Assembly: GCA_905221605.1 (NCBI GenBank)
Contig: CAJNDS010002407.1
Span: forward strand, 72,001-136,000
Direction of reading: 5' to 3'
Length of the DNA: 64,000 bases
Source: Symbiodinium natans
Taxonomy: Eukaryota; Sar; Dinophyceae; Suessiales; Symbiodiniaceae
Shown here: positions 19,376-29,540 of the stretch, in pieces
Layout of the letters: each line of letters opens with the position of its first letter
Position numbering within the stretch: position 1 is the stretch's first letter
Program-made: the position numbers and the translations under genes
Notes under the pieces: generated by a model
The model's input: only the letters and a program-made list of their open reading frames with translations
The model's database searches: none
Told to the model about the DNA's origin: nothing

Positions 19376-19439
19376 TTAAGCTAAAGAGGGCCCCTTACTT
19401 TTTCTTAGGATTCCTCATGAGGGCTCCCTGAACCCGAAG

Positions 19440-19491
19440 GCGCAGAACCCTCGATGGGATGCCGCTCCTTTCGTCTTCGAGGCTTGGTGCG
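19440..19491 (+). CDS. candidate exon
   Basis: ACCCGAAG|GCGCAG to GGTGCG|GTGTCTG reads AQNPRWDAAPFVFEAWC; GT donor. Confidence 0.4.
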
Positions 19492-19504
19492 GTGTCTGAG
19501 GGTG

Positions 19505-19700
19505 GGTTTAGGGTTTAGGGTTCAGGGTTCAGGGTTTAGGGTTTAGGGTTTAGGGTTTAGGGTTTAGGGGTTTAGGGGTTTAGGGGTTTAGGGGTTTAGG
19601 GGTTTAGGGGTTTAGGGGTTTAGGGGTTTAGGGGTTTAGGGGTTTAGGGGTTTAGGGGTTTAGGGGTTCAGGGTTCCGGGTACAGGGTTCCGGGTTTGGC
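19505..19700. repeat. TTTAGGG then homogeneous TTTAGGGG octamer array
   Basis: From about 19563 to 19666 the period is exactly 8 (TTTAGGGG, about 13 units), flanked by 7-mers. A single mutated unit appears to have been amplified. Confidence 0.95.
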
Positions 19701-19744
19701 TGTTCAGGGTTTGGGGTTTAGGGGCTTAGTGCTCTTTCCTGTAG

Positions 19745-19828
19745 ATGTGGCGGTCCTGCGTGACCTAGCAACCTGCTTCAATGCCACAGGAAGTAGTAAG
19801 ATGCCGTCCAGAGCTCCCCATGCGATGA
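19745..19828 (+). CDS. candidate exon
   Basis: TTTCCTGTAG|ATGTGG opens a frame with DVAVLRDLATCFNATGSSKM, ending before an ATGATG microsatellite (19828-19864). The acceptor is good; NAT is a possible glycosylation site. Confidence 0.45.
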
Positions 19829-19864
19829 TAATGATGATGGTGATGATGATGGTGATGATGAGAT

Positions 19865-20198
19865 GAGCCCCTGTCAAGACTATCTTACAATACTACTCAG
19901 CCTGTTTAGGAGTGTTTCTGAGCTGTTTCCGTGGAGGCGTCCCCTTGATAGTAATATAGTGGTCAGCAAATATCACTTGTTAGCATCTGGTCCCTATATA
20001 AAATATCCCTCCTTTAGCAATCTCTATGCTAATCATGTAGGCCCCCTATATGACCCTAAACCCTAAACCCTAAACCCTAAACCCTAAACCCTAAACCCTA
20101 AACCCTAAACCCTAAACCCTAAACTGTCTCAGATGCCCGTGGTATGCCCTTCCTAGGTCGCCTCTAAGAGCCTGGACCTTCTGCTGGAAGTTCAGAGC
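19865..20198. other. unique DNA and CCCTAAA array
   Basis: A perfect CCCTAAA array lies at 20054-20125. Between it and the next element only a weak open stretch is seen. Confidence 0.5.
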
Positions 20199-20356
20199 CT
20201 TGGTGGCCCCAGGTGGTGCCCTTTTCTCCAGTCTTTTTGGGTTCAAGGTTCCCTCCTTCTAAAGTCCCCCAAAAAAGAAATAATGATAACTAAGTGACCT
20301 TATAGTATACTCAAGAAAGGTTGCCCTCATCCATGCTATGCTTACCGGGCTAGCAA
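20199..20356. mobile_element. MITE-like family B (copy 3)
   Basis: Ends CCTTGGTGGCCCCAGGTGG and GGGCTAGCAAGG are inverted; the core GGTTC..GTTCCCTCC..AAAGTCCCCCAAAAA is family-like. Confidence 0.55.
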
Positions 20357-20457
20357 GGAGCTGCGACGTGACCGGAGATGAAGCCATCGGCTCCTACCGG
20401 GTGCCGATTTCGGAGGTGGCCGTGGGGCCGGCGCCCAAACTGATGAAGGCCTCCTGG
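20357..20457 (+). CDS. candidate exon, C2-domain-like segment
   Basis: Directly after the family B element the frame reads CDVTGDEAIGSYRVPISEVA and on through PAPKLMKASW. The pattern D..GDE.IG...IP.S.V resembles the end of a C2-type beta sandwich; this is a suggestion from pattern only. High GC3. Confidence 0.4.
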
Positions 20458-20829
20458 TTCTTTAGCCTTTTGCGATTCTATAGGGTACCCTATGTATACC
20501 CTTTAAGGGATTATGTAGGGCCCCTAATTCCCTCATTCCTACCTAAGAACCAGCCGGAAGGTAGCCCTCGCTGGTGGTGCCGGGGGGGAGCCCTGGATGG
20601 CTACTGGCAGTTTTACCTAAGAAGGGTTGCGAGAATCTTCTGTGGGTGGAATCCGAGTAGGGGCACCCTTTTGGGGGGGGGGGGGGGGGTCCTTCCTATA
20701 ACAAGGACTGTACTATTTCTGGGTACATTAAGGACAGCCCTATGTGGAGAAGCACCTGTATGTCATATTGTAGCTTTAGGCCCAAGTATTTCCCGTTTTG
20801 GTACATGGACCCTCAGGGACTGTCCCTAG
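20458..20829. other. family F element and 17-base G run
   Basis: Family F copy at 20477-20556 (ends ACCTAAGAACCAG). G17 at 20673-20689. A pyrimidine-poor stretch then leads to the next exon. Confidence 0.55.
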
Positions 20830-21123
20830 CCGTAGCAATCTCCCAGGAGCTGGAGTACGAGGCACTCTTCCAGCCCGTCGAAGATGGGCCAACAGCCTCG
20901 GATGAAGGCAAGAAAGGCCACGGCGGCTACAAGCGCGGCACGCAGGGCACACAGTCGGTGGTTGCAGGTCTCACCGCGGCTATCTGGGATATGGACAAGG
21001 CCCATGTACAGGACGGCAGCAGCTGGATCGTGTCTGGAGCTGGTCAGGGCTCATTCCTAGTGCAGGCTCAGAAAGGCTTGGTTTGTCCAGCTGGGCATCC
21101 CATCGACAAGCGCAAGGAAGGTG
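20830..21123 (+). CDS. candidate long exon, upstream of zinc-finger exon
   Basis: After TCCCTAG the frame is open for about 98 codons: an acidic LEYEALFQPVEDGPTASDE, a Gly/Lys linker, then IWDMDKAHVQDGSSW and CPAGHPIDKRKEG, and the first in-frame stop follows at about 21126. CPAGHP is how many C1/ZZ-type fingers begin, and the missing Cys residues are in the next exon, so an intron of about 100 bp (21124-21223) is inferred. No enzyme family recognised. Confidence 0.55.
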
Positions 21124-21223
21124 TCTAGGTAGGCCTCTTGGGATCTTTTATACTGTCCTTGTTTTAGGTTAACAGGACCATGTGTAGGAACTTGTTCAGA
21201 GGGCTTTCAGGGCCATCCTAGGT

Positions 21224-21385
21224 ATGTCTTGGCGCCAGAGTCTGCTCCATGGCGACACGAGAGACTGTGACTTCTGCCATCGTGAGATTCACCGCGCAGA
21301 GACCCGATGGCGCTGCTTCTACCACTGCGACTTTAACGTTTGCGACTCTTGTTACACCAAGAGAAGCTCGGAAACCGAGGCTTGA
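21224..21385 (+). CDS. candidate terminal exon with C1/ZZ-like zinc finger
   Basis: From ATG 21224 (54 codons to TGA at 21383-21385) the frame reads CDFCHREIHRAETRWRC then HCDFNVCDSCYTKRS. The spacing C-x2-C...W-x-C-x3-C-x4-C-x2-C is that of DC1/ZZ-type zinc fingers, used for protein or lipid contacts. Joined to CPAGHP of the previous exon it completes the domain. This is probably the 3' end of a + strand gene whose other exons lie upstream. Confidence 0.6.
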   Translation: MSWRQSLLHGDTRDCDFCHREIHRAETRWRCFYHCDFNVCDSCYTKRSSETEA

Positions 21386-22269
21386 AATGCATCGTTTACA
21401 TGTTTGCGGCACGCGCCAAAGAAGAGCTTGCCCGACTGTCGACCGCCCATCCTCTTGTCAACTGAGACCGGCGTCCCTGCTTTTATCGTCCTGTAGTTTA
21501 CCTTGCAGGGGGTTTTACAATGTGTCCCTCTGTTCTATAGCTGCAGTGCCGGTAAACCTATGGGTGCTCAAATCTCGCGATACCCTGCACGGAATTGGCG
21601 AAGGGGGCATGCCATCCAACAAGCCTGAAATCTAGCTCCCAGATGGCAGTTTGCTTAAACCCTACGTAAACGCAAGACTCTCCACTTCTCAACCCGTTCT
21701 GCTAAACCCTAAACCCCAAACCCTAGTACTGCACGACTACAAGGCCACTGGTGATGAGTATCGAGAGGACGCCATGTCGGACTCCATTGATGCCCGCCCT
21801 CGACACCCGAAACCCTGAATCCTGAACTGAACCCCAGCCCCTAAACCCTAAGTCGCCTCTGCTGCTCCAGAAAGCCTTTGTCAAACCCCACCTCCCACCC
21901 CATGATTTAGGGTTTAGGGTTGAGGGTTCATGCTTGAAGAAGGTCTGCAAAGAGGTCTTGCTTGGATTCGCCTGCCTTTCATGGCAATCAAGCACACGAA
22001 TGGTTTTGTAATTTACTCCCTTTTTTTCGTGAAGAAAGTTAAGGTGCTTGAAGAAAGCTATCGTCAGCCCTGCATACTAGCCCCTCGACCAGAGGAAATG
22101 TTATTCTACAGGACCCCCAAACCTTACACTCCAAACCCCAAACCCAACCCCAGCTTCTGTTTCCGGGGTTTGGGATTAGAAGCTGACTGCAAAGCCTATG
22201 GGGGGGGGTGAGTGCGGTTTTTGCGGAACTTGGGGGTCCGGAGGTGCTTCAGGATGTGTGGTGTGATTT
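21386..22269. other. 3' flank, weak exon island, telomeric units
   Basis: An island at about 21733-21800 is open (HDYKATGDEYREDAMSDSID) and coding-like. Telomeric units occur at 21702-21725 and 21905-21925. The rest holds nothing recognised. Confidence 0.4.
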
Positions 22270-22420
22270 GGGATGCTCCCCCTTAGACTAACAGTATGGG
22301 TTTACGGTTTAGGGTTTGGAGTTGGGATGTTCCCGCTTATACTAACCGTCCTTAATCGGATTATAAACCGGGGTACTGTAATCCCTGCTAAGGACTGTTA
22401 GTATAAGGGGGAACACCCCA
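22270..22420. mobile_element. MITE-like family A: truncated copy plus full copy 5
   Basis: 22270-22295 is a left arm only (GGGATGCTCCCCCTTAGACT); after about 28 bp a full copy runs 22324-22420 with both arms. The close pair suggests insertion near an older remnant. Confidence 0.75.
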
Positions 22421-22770
22421 AGGTCCAGGGAGTTTATGGGTTTAGGTTTAGAGGGGCTTGTCTGAATCGCCTCGGTTCGGGAAACAAGGGGAAGCCTGCC
22501 CACATGTCAAAAAAGCTCGTAGCCTTCACAGCTTCCAGAACCCTTTTCAACAATATGTGACTTTTTGCCCAACATCTGACCTGCACTAGATGGTTCTGAA
22601 TGTTTAAGAGCAAATAAGCCAGGAACAGACACTAGCAAAAATCGTCAGCATTGCGGGGCAGGGCGGCAAGCCCGGTCAGGGTTTAGGGTTTCAGATTTAG
22701 GGTTTAGGGTTTCGGACTCGAAAGCCTTAACCCTCAGCCCCATAAATCTTAGACCCCATGCTTCATGCAG
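22421..22770. other. unique DNA
   Basis: A few TTTAGGG units at 22678-22712; otherwise nothing recognised. Confidence 0.4.
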
Positions 22771-22844
22771 GAGATGGGTCGGAGGGGCCTAAGTGTGCTC
22801 GCCAGCTCGGTAGCAGACATCTGGTCCAGGCCCACTGACCTAAG
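22771..22844 (+). CDS. candidate exon
   Basis: CTTCATGCAG|GAGATG opens EMGRRGLSVLASSVADIWSR, ending CCTAAG|GGGC. Pyrimidine-rich acceptor. Confidence 0.4.
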
Positions 22845-23127
22845 GGGCATTGGTTTCATGCTTTACGGTTTCAAGGGTTAGGGGTCCGGGCCCTTTCAGG
22901 GTTTAGGGTTAGGGTTTCGGGCAAACAGGAAGGTATGTTATGTGTAGGGTTTTGGCTGATGGCTCCGTTTTTTTCTTTTTTGTTTCCCGAGCCTTTTCGG
23001 GTTTTCTTACTTATAGTGGACTTCCAAAATATCCATAATTATAGGATTAATCGACCTTTTGACATTTGTTCTTGGTGCCTGCCCTCTTTGTGGGTACTTC
23101 TTTTTTCGGGGGCGGGGGGTGGGGTGT

Positions 23128-23159
<32 letters not shown>

Positions 23160-24407
23160 GTCTGGGTAGCTATGGTTTCCTTAAAAAACCCTAAACCCTA
23201 AACCCTAAACCCTAAACCACCCTAAACCATCTGTGCAACAACCAAACCCAGTCAGCGTTTGTGTCTTCTGAGACAAAGGGGAGTAAAGGCAGGGTTTTTT
23301 GGGAATCTGGGAAGCTGGGACCCGGAGTAGGCCCTTATTTCCTTTTTTAGGGTTGGGCTTCCCTTCTAATAGTCCCCTAAACCCTAAACCCTAAACCCTA
23401 AACCCTAAACCCTAAACCCTAAACCCTAAACCCTAAACCCTAAACCCTAAACCCTACACCCTAAACCCTAAACCCTAAACCCTCCTTAAACCCCTGGGTC
23501 TAGGAAGAGTTGCCGATGCCTTGTGAGTAGCCTTTGTTGGAACACTAGGAACGGGGTGCCCCGTGCCCTTTGACTTTTTGGGTCTCGGGTTTATAGGGTT
23601 TAGGGTTTAGGGTATGTAGGGTTTAGGGGTTAAGGGTTTAGGGCTACGTAGTAGAGTCCAGAAATGGTTGGGCTTCTGGAAGTTGTAGCTCATGCTGCGA
23701 ATAGGCCCTTGTGTCTTGTCTGGCTATGCTACATCCCCTGCAGAAGATTTGAGCCAGTAGCTTCTGGTGACTGAACAAAGTTGTGCGCTGAAACATAACA
23801 ACTGCCCTACTGTAATCCTGTAAGCCATAAGAATAAGCTGGAATTGGAGTTTGAAGCCGTAAGCTCGAACTCAAGCACCTAGGCCTTTCACCCTAGGCCT
23901 GAAAGCCCCCAATTGCCAATGTGCACGAGTCCTCAAAGAAGCGGATATCAAGCACAGCCCTTCCACCAAGCTTAAACCCTAAAACCCCCAACCCTGAACC
24001 CCCCGTCCTTGGCACCAGGAAGGCTGACGTGGGCGACTGAGCCATTCACAGGGGGTGGGGCGGTGGCGGGAGAGGTTCGGGTTTAGGGTTTGAGGTTTAG
24101 GGCTTTTAGGTTTGCAGGTTTTGGGTTTGGGGTTTGGGGAATGCATGGAGGGCTTCGAAATGGGTGGGTTTAGGGATGAAGAGAGGGGTGGAGGGTCTAG
24201 TGAGTCTAGTGTCCAGAGGGTGCTAAGATGTAGGCAACCCACCACAGCTAAGCCCTGAACCCCTAAAGACCTCAAGCTCGCCGAAGCTCCTCAAGAAAGG
24301 GTTGAGGGTTTAGGGTTTAGGGTTTAGGGTTTAGGGTCTAGATTGAGGGTTTCAGGGTTTAGGGTATCCCTAAACCCTAAACCCTAAACCCTAAAGCCCC
24401 TGGATAG
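22845..24407. other. G31 run, telomeric arrays, family C fragment
   Basis: A 31-base G run lies at 23128-23158. CCCTAAA arrays at 23185-23232 and 23376-23490; the second follows directly on a truncated family C element (about 23318-23375, GACCCGGAGTAGGCCCTTA). TTTAGGG lies at 23595-23645 and 24302-24362, the latter facing CCCTAAA at 24368-24396. Confidence 0.6.
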
Positions 24408-24473
24408 CACCGAGCCCGGTTGGCTCAGGTCTGCCGCAGTGCCCTCCGACTGCTCGCCATCGCCTCCATGGAG
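24408..24473 (+). CDS. candidate exon
   Basis: CTGGATAG|CACCG to ATGGAG|GTCAGC is exactly 22 codons, HRARLAQVCRSALRLLAIAS and onwards, a clear helix, with a GT donor. Flanked by inverted telomeric arrays (24368-24396 and 24498-24655). Confidence 0.5.
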
Positions 24474-25533
24474 GTCAGCGGCCTTCCCCTTCTCTTGGTT
24501 TAGGGTTTGGGATTTACGGTTTCGGGTTAGGGTTTAGGGTTTAGGGTTTAGGGTTTAGGGTTTAGGGCTTAGGGTTTAGGGTTTAGGGTTTAAGATTTAG
24601 GGTTTAGGGTTTAGGGCTAGGATTTAGGGTTTAGGATTTCGGGCTTCGGGCACCCAGGATGGTTCAGTGGCTTCGGGGCCGCGTAAGCCCCAACAATGGG
24701 GCCCGAACCCCGAACTACAGGGCAGGGTTTCGGGTTTCGGGTTTAGGGGCTTAGGGGCTTAGGGGTTTTGGGGCTTAGGGGCTTAGGGGTTTAGGGGTTT
24801 AGGGGTGGGGTTTAGGGGTTTAGGGTTCAGGGTTTGGGGTCATAGGGGTCCCAACCCTTCACCTCTTGTGCTTCTTGCGAAATGGTGCAAAGCACTCTGC
24901 TTGCAGCGGGTCCATGGCTTTCCCCAAACAACGTTTTTCCCCGAAACGCTCTGCACTCTAAGCCACCCTACTATAGGCCCCACTAAGCCTAATCCCTAAG
25001 CCCTATACCCGAAATCCCTACGACCTAAGCCCGAAGTGGGGAAACCCATCAGGCTTGCTGCCAAAAGCTTGACGCAACCGCCGCCCTCAGCTTCAAAGCG
25101 GTCTTTTATAGGGAGTGCCTGAGCATCACGTGGCTCTCCCCCCTCCTCCCTTGACAGGCTTGCACCCTTATCTTGCATGTTCAGCTTGAATAGTGCGCAT
25201 ATGTATCCTGATATACCCCATGCAGAGGTAGAATCCCTTATAAGGACCCGCCAAAAATAGGTCCCATATGCCTTATAGGCTTGCAAGCCTAAGCGAATGC
25301 CCAAGACAAAATGATGCATTCAAAAGCTCACGGGGATCCTACTGGGGCGGCCGACCCACGTGTATTTTATTGTTGTTTGTATTATAAGAAACCAAACAGG
25401 TGCAAGGAAGACCTTAGAATATATGTTTATTGCTATATGTAGGCATCGTAGTCTATACGTGGACGACCTAATTTCCTGAGAGAGCTTGGTAGAGCTCCGT
25501 GCGACTTCTGCGCCGCAGCAGCTGCCATGGCTG
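24474..25533. other. TTTAGGG arrays and unique DNA
   Basis: Arrays with many variants at 24498-24655 and 24725-24845. Weak open islands near 25030-25095 (GKPIRLAAKSLTQPPPSASK) and 25488-25555 (RAPCDFCAAAAAMAVGLEQA). Confidence 0.4.
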
Positions 25534-26648
25534 TTGGGCTGGAGCAGGCTGCGGTTTGGGATGTAATGGGGCTTCGGGTTTCGGGTTAAAAGGTAAAAGG
25601 GTTTAGGGTTTAGGGTCAAAAGTGCTTGGGATTTAGGGATTCAGGGTGTAGGTTTTGTTTTTGCGTTTTGGCTGTTGGGGGTGGGGTGGGGGCGGGGGGT
25701 TGGTTTGGCTGTCAACTACGGAGCTGTTAAACCACTGCCCTACCCAAGCCCTGAGCCAAATCGGGCTCAGGGTTTAGGGTTCAAAGCGTTTAGGGTTTAG
25801 TTTAATCCGAGCATCTGTTTAATTGGGGGGGGTCCCCCCCCCCCCCACCGCAATAAGGAAGGCAGGGTTCCGCAATAATTGGACCATTGCCCTGCATTGA
25901 TTCTCTATTAAAAACAATAGGCTGCAGATCCCTGAGGTGCTGTAGCTTCGCATCTCCGCAAGCAAAACAAGAAGCCTGCCGACAGATTTTTGAACCCCCC
26001 AAAATAATTTCTTTAAATGTGGTGGGTTTGCCCCATACGAAATCCACCCTAATGGAAAGTAGTCTTCCGGCGGGCTTCCGGCCGAAAAACATTTCTTTAA
26101 ATGTGGGGGTATTAATTAAACAGATGCTCGGATTAGGGCTTGTCAGGTTTATTGTTCAGGGTTCAGGGTTCATTGCAAGAGGCGCTATTACCCCGAAACC
26201 CCCACCCCCGCCGAATTCAAGCTGGAACTCCCAAAGCCCAAATCCCCCCTTGCAGTTGCCATGCACCCGTCATCCCTGAAGCCCCAAGTCCGTACATACA
26301 TCCGAAACCCTAAGCCCGAAACCTTAAACCCGAGACCCCAAACCCTACATAGATATGTACACACATCCGAGCCCTAAGCCCCCGGGCTGTGCGAAGGCCT
26401 AGAATTCGAGGTTTCGGGTTTAGGGTTTAGGGTTTAGGGTTTAGGGTCCATGAACTTCAAGCCAGAACCTCCAACCGCACAACCCAAGCCCAGACCCCCA
26501 AAGACTAGAGCACGAACACCTCAACACCCTCAACCCCGAATCCCCAAGTCCTCAGCCCTAAGCCCTCAAAATTGGGCTGGAGCAGGCTGCGGTTTGGGAT
26601 GTAATGGGGCTTCGGGTTTCGGGTTAAAAGGTAAAAGGGTTTAGGGTT
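25534..26648 (+). repeat. 77-bp direct repeat (25534-25610 and 26572-26648)
   Basis: TTGGGCTGGAGCAGGCTGCG through AAAAGGTAAAAGGGTTTAGGG is identical in both places. The first copy spans the end of an exon-like island and the start of the following intron; the second is isolated. Confidence 0.85.
25803..26135. mobile_element. TIR element of 333 bp
   Basis: Perfect 22-bp inverted ends (TAATCCGAGCATCTGTTTAA and two more bases). The outer TA on each side may be a TA target duplication, as in Tc1/mariner-type elements. Inside, CATTTCTTTAAATGTGG(T/G)GG occurs twice, and a G8-TC-rich palindrome lies near the left end. No transposase; single copy here. Confidence 0.8.
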
Positions 26649-26714
26649 AGCCCTAAGCCCTCAAAACCTGAACGCCTCGACCCTACTCCCCAAGTAACAC
26701 CGAACTCGTCGACC
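26136..26714. other. degenerate repeats and unique DNA
   Basis: TTTAGGG at 26410-26450; many CCCTAAG-like units. No gene supported. Confidence 0.45.
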
Positions 26715-27240
26715 TTAAGCCCTAAAAACCCTAAACCTCACAGCCTTAAACGCCCCAACCCTAAACCCTAAACCCTAAACCCTAAACCCTAAACCCTAAA
26801 CCCTAAAAACCCTAAACCCTAAACCCTAAACCATAAACCCTAAACCCTGAACCTCAAGCGATGGCTTGCGAGGGCCTTAGCCTGCCCCTGGACCGTCCTT
26901 TGGGCAAGGCGCACCGCGAACAGGGTTAGTGTTTAGAGTTTAGGGTTTAGGGTTTAGGATTTTAGGGTTTAGGGTTTAGGGTTTTAGGGTTTTAGGGTTT
27001 TGGGGTTTTAGGGTTTCAGGGTTTCAGGGTTTCAGGGTCCAGGTTTTAGGGTTTTAGGGGTTTAGGGTTTCAGGGTTTTAGGGTTTTAGGGTCTCAGGGT
27101 TTCAGGGTTTTAGGGTTTTTGGGTTTTTGGGTTTTTGGGTTTTTGGGTTTTTGGCTTTTAGGGTTTTAGGGTTTTTGGGTTGTTGGGTTGTTGGGTTGTT
27201 GGGTTGTTGGGTTGTTGGGTTGTTGGGTTTTAGGGGGTAT
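26715..27240. repeat. CCCTAAA array - island - long degenerate TTTAGGG array
   Basis: CCCTAAA at about 26755-26852; a 70-bp GC island; TTTAGGG/TTTTAGGG/TTTCAGGG at 26926-27120, changing to TTTTTGGG and then TTGTTGGG at 27120-27235. The stepwise change of unit suggests slippage expansion. Confidence 0.9.
26866..26925 (+). CDS. candidate exon
   Basis: ACCTCAAG|CGATGG opens frames reading RWLARALACPWTVLWARRTA or MACEGLSLPLDRPLGKAHRE; ends GAACAG|GGTTAG. Frame uncertain. Confidence 0.35.
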
Positions 27241-27789
27241 GCTTGCAAGGAAGGAGGTGTCTGAGAGGAGGTCTTGGGTGGCTTTGGGAGTTCAGGGTTT
27301 TAGGGGGGCTAGTGGCCAGAGTATGCTGGTTTTGTTTAGGGGCGGTGGCCGTTGGGTATGGAGCACGGCTTTGCAAACCTTCACTACTGCTTCAAGAGTC
27401 GGTGAAAATCGCACATTCCTTGTACTCATGACTTCTGGCATTTCGTAAACCCTAAACCTTAAACCCTAAACCCTAAACCCTAAACCCTGAACCCTAAACT
27501 GTGGCTCTTTGGGTGGGCAAACGCTTTGCTTGGCTTGGACCTTAGGGTTGGGTCCTTGTGCGCTGTCCCTTGGTTCGGCCTGTTTTACATAAAGCCCTAA
27601 ACCCTAAACATTAAACCTAAACCCTAAACCGCACGGCCTTAGCTTGTCTCTAAGGCTAGAGCCATAGGCCATGAGTATGGCCGCTTACCCTTGTTTATAG
27701 GGTTCCGAAGTATAACCTGAAGTCAGGCTCTAAACCCTATAGCCCCCTAAACCCTAAACCTTGCAAACCCCAAACCTTACAAACCCTAA
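27241..27789. other. unique DNA, CCCTAAA units
   Basis: CCCTAAA at 27445-27500. An open stretch at 27340-27440 (STALQTFTTASRVGENRTFL) could be an exon; borders are unclear. Confidence 0.4.
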
Positions 27790-27878
27790 CCCTAAGGGCC
27801 CAAGACCCCAAATATTGAGGCCTTTGGGCCCCAAAACACATGAAAAGCCGTAAATTGTGGGGTCTTGGGCCCTTGGGG
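27790..27878. mobile_element. MITE-like family J (copy 1)
   Basis: Inverted ends CCCTAAGGGCCCAAGACCCC and GGGGTCTTGGGCCCTTGGGG; core GGGCCCCAAAACACATGAAAAGCC is shared with the nested copy at 28680. Confidence 0.75.
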
Positions 27879-28623
27879 TAAACCTTGTAAGCCCTGAACC
27901 GTAAACCCTACCTGGAAGACCAGGTGCCACCGGGCTTCCTAAAGAGCTTCTGCCCGTCCTCCACATGCTGCTGTGCGGAGAATTCGGAGAATGGGGATGC
28001 CCCCTGGGTCTACAGAACTGCGATCATTTATCAGGTATTGTGTAAGAGGAATTATGCATTCTGCTCTGTATGACATATTCTATTTGAGAAATCAATTAAT
28101 ATTACTTTCTACAAATTGCTTAGAGTTGATGGTTTGGCTGTCTTGTTCACCGTTTCAGGGTCTTAGGGTTCAGCTAAGGGGGTGTCGTTAAGCATGTGTA
28201 TATGGCTTCGGGGGAATGGCCCGTATCCCCTTGAATCCTCAACCCTATAACCCTAAACCCTAAACCCTAAAACATCGAAGGGTGCTCCAATGACCAATGC
28301 TCTCAGGCCCCGGGCCGCCAAAAGACGTCCTAATCAACTCCCGAATTCGGAGACTCTTCATACCACTAACGGGGCTCAGGGTTTGCAGGGTCTAGGGGTT
28401 TGGGGTTAGGGTTTAGGGTTTAGGGTCCTGAGAACCCTAAAGTGGCTCTAAAGGCCTTGAGCCAAAGCAACTGTCACAGCCACAAATATCCCTAACCTCC
28501 TAACCCCCCCCCCCCCGCGCCCCCTTTTCAACCAAAGAAGAGACATCTCAAAACCAATCCCCTGATCCATCAACCCCTAGGAGAACCCTTAGGCGGGGCC
28601 GAGGCGCCCCGTCCTTTCTAATT
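27879..28623. other. unique DNA, C run
   Basis: CCCTAAA units near 28250-28270, TTTAGGG at 28385-28425, C11 at 28506-28516. Weak islands at about 27920-27970 and 28310-28375 (PPKDVLINSRIRRLFIPLT). Confidence 0.4.
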
Positions 28624-28814
28624 CTTGGTAGCCCGGTGGGTACCCTTTCCCTTTTTTTAGGTTCAAGAAGCTTCCCTAACCCTAAGGGCCCAAGACCTGG
28701 GCCCCAAAACACATGAAAAGCCTTAAATTGTGAGGTCTTGGGCCCTTAGAGTAAACAAGTAACCAACCCCAAAAAGGGGCACCCTTTTTCGAATATGGTT
28801 GCTGGGCAACCAAG
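28624..28814. mobile_element. MITE-like family B (copy 4) with nested family J
   Basis: Outer ends CTTGGTAGCCCGGTGGG and GCTGGGCAACCAAG. Inside, at about 28676-28757, lies a family J element (CCTAAGGGCCCAAGACC... GGTCTTGGGCCCTTAG), interrupting the core between TTCCC and AAGTAACCAACCCC. Family J therefore moved after family B. Confidence 0.8.
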
Positions 28815-29475
28815 CCTTCCGACACCTTTCCGAGGCTCGTCCTTCGACTCCACCGCCACCACCCAGAGCCTTGCCAGCCGCGCGCGGCCCTCGCACAGTC
28901 CCCGGCCAGGCCCGGTTGAAGGGTGTAAGGGGTCTACGGGTTTAGGGTTTGGGGGTTAGGGTTTGGGGTTTGGGGTTTGGGGTTTAGCGTTTAAGGATTT
29001 AAGTCAGGGTTGAATTAAGAGTCTAAGGCTAAAAGGGTGAAATGGTCAAAAGGTCAAAAGGGTCTAAGGGTCTCAGGGTCTAAGGGTCTATCAGGCTTTT
29101 TCTTGTTGAAGGGTTAGGGCTTTTCTTGGAGAACGTTTGAGTTTAGGGTTTTGGGCTTGAGGGTTTCTCAGGGTTGCTGGGGTTCAGTGTCTACGGCTTT
29201 AGGGTTAAGGGTTTAGGCTTTGTAAGGTTTACGGTTTAGGGCTTCGGGTAGTTTAGGGTTTCAGGCTTGGGGTTTAGGGTCTGAGGCTTAGCTAGAGAGG
29301 GGAAAGATAGAGTTTAGGGTTTAGGGTGCACAGACTGGTCGACCATGCAAACGCATGTCCAAACGGCGGCAAACTAGCAACCCCAAACCCAAATGCTAAA
29401 CCCTCCTAAACCCTAAACCCTAAACCCTCGTACACCCTGCCCTAATGAATCCCTAACCCCTAACCCTAAACCCAA
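28815..29475. other. GC island and telomeric units left of the LINE
   Basis: A GC-rich open stretch at 28825-28920, TTTAGGG/TTTGGGG at 28930-28990, (AAGGGTCTAAGGGTC) repeats at 29040-29095 and CCCTAAA at 29397-29430 and 29455-29473. Confidence 0.5.
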
Positions 29476-29540
29476 GCATCTCGGCTCGGCCCTGTAGTGT
29501 GTCTGCTTAGAGTCTTCTGTGCTTCAACGGGTCCCATGCC

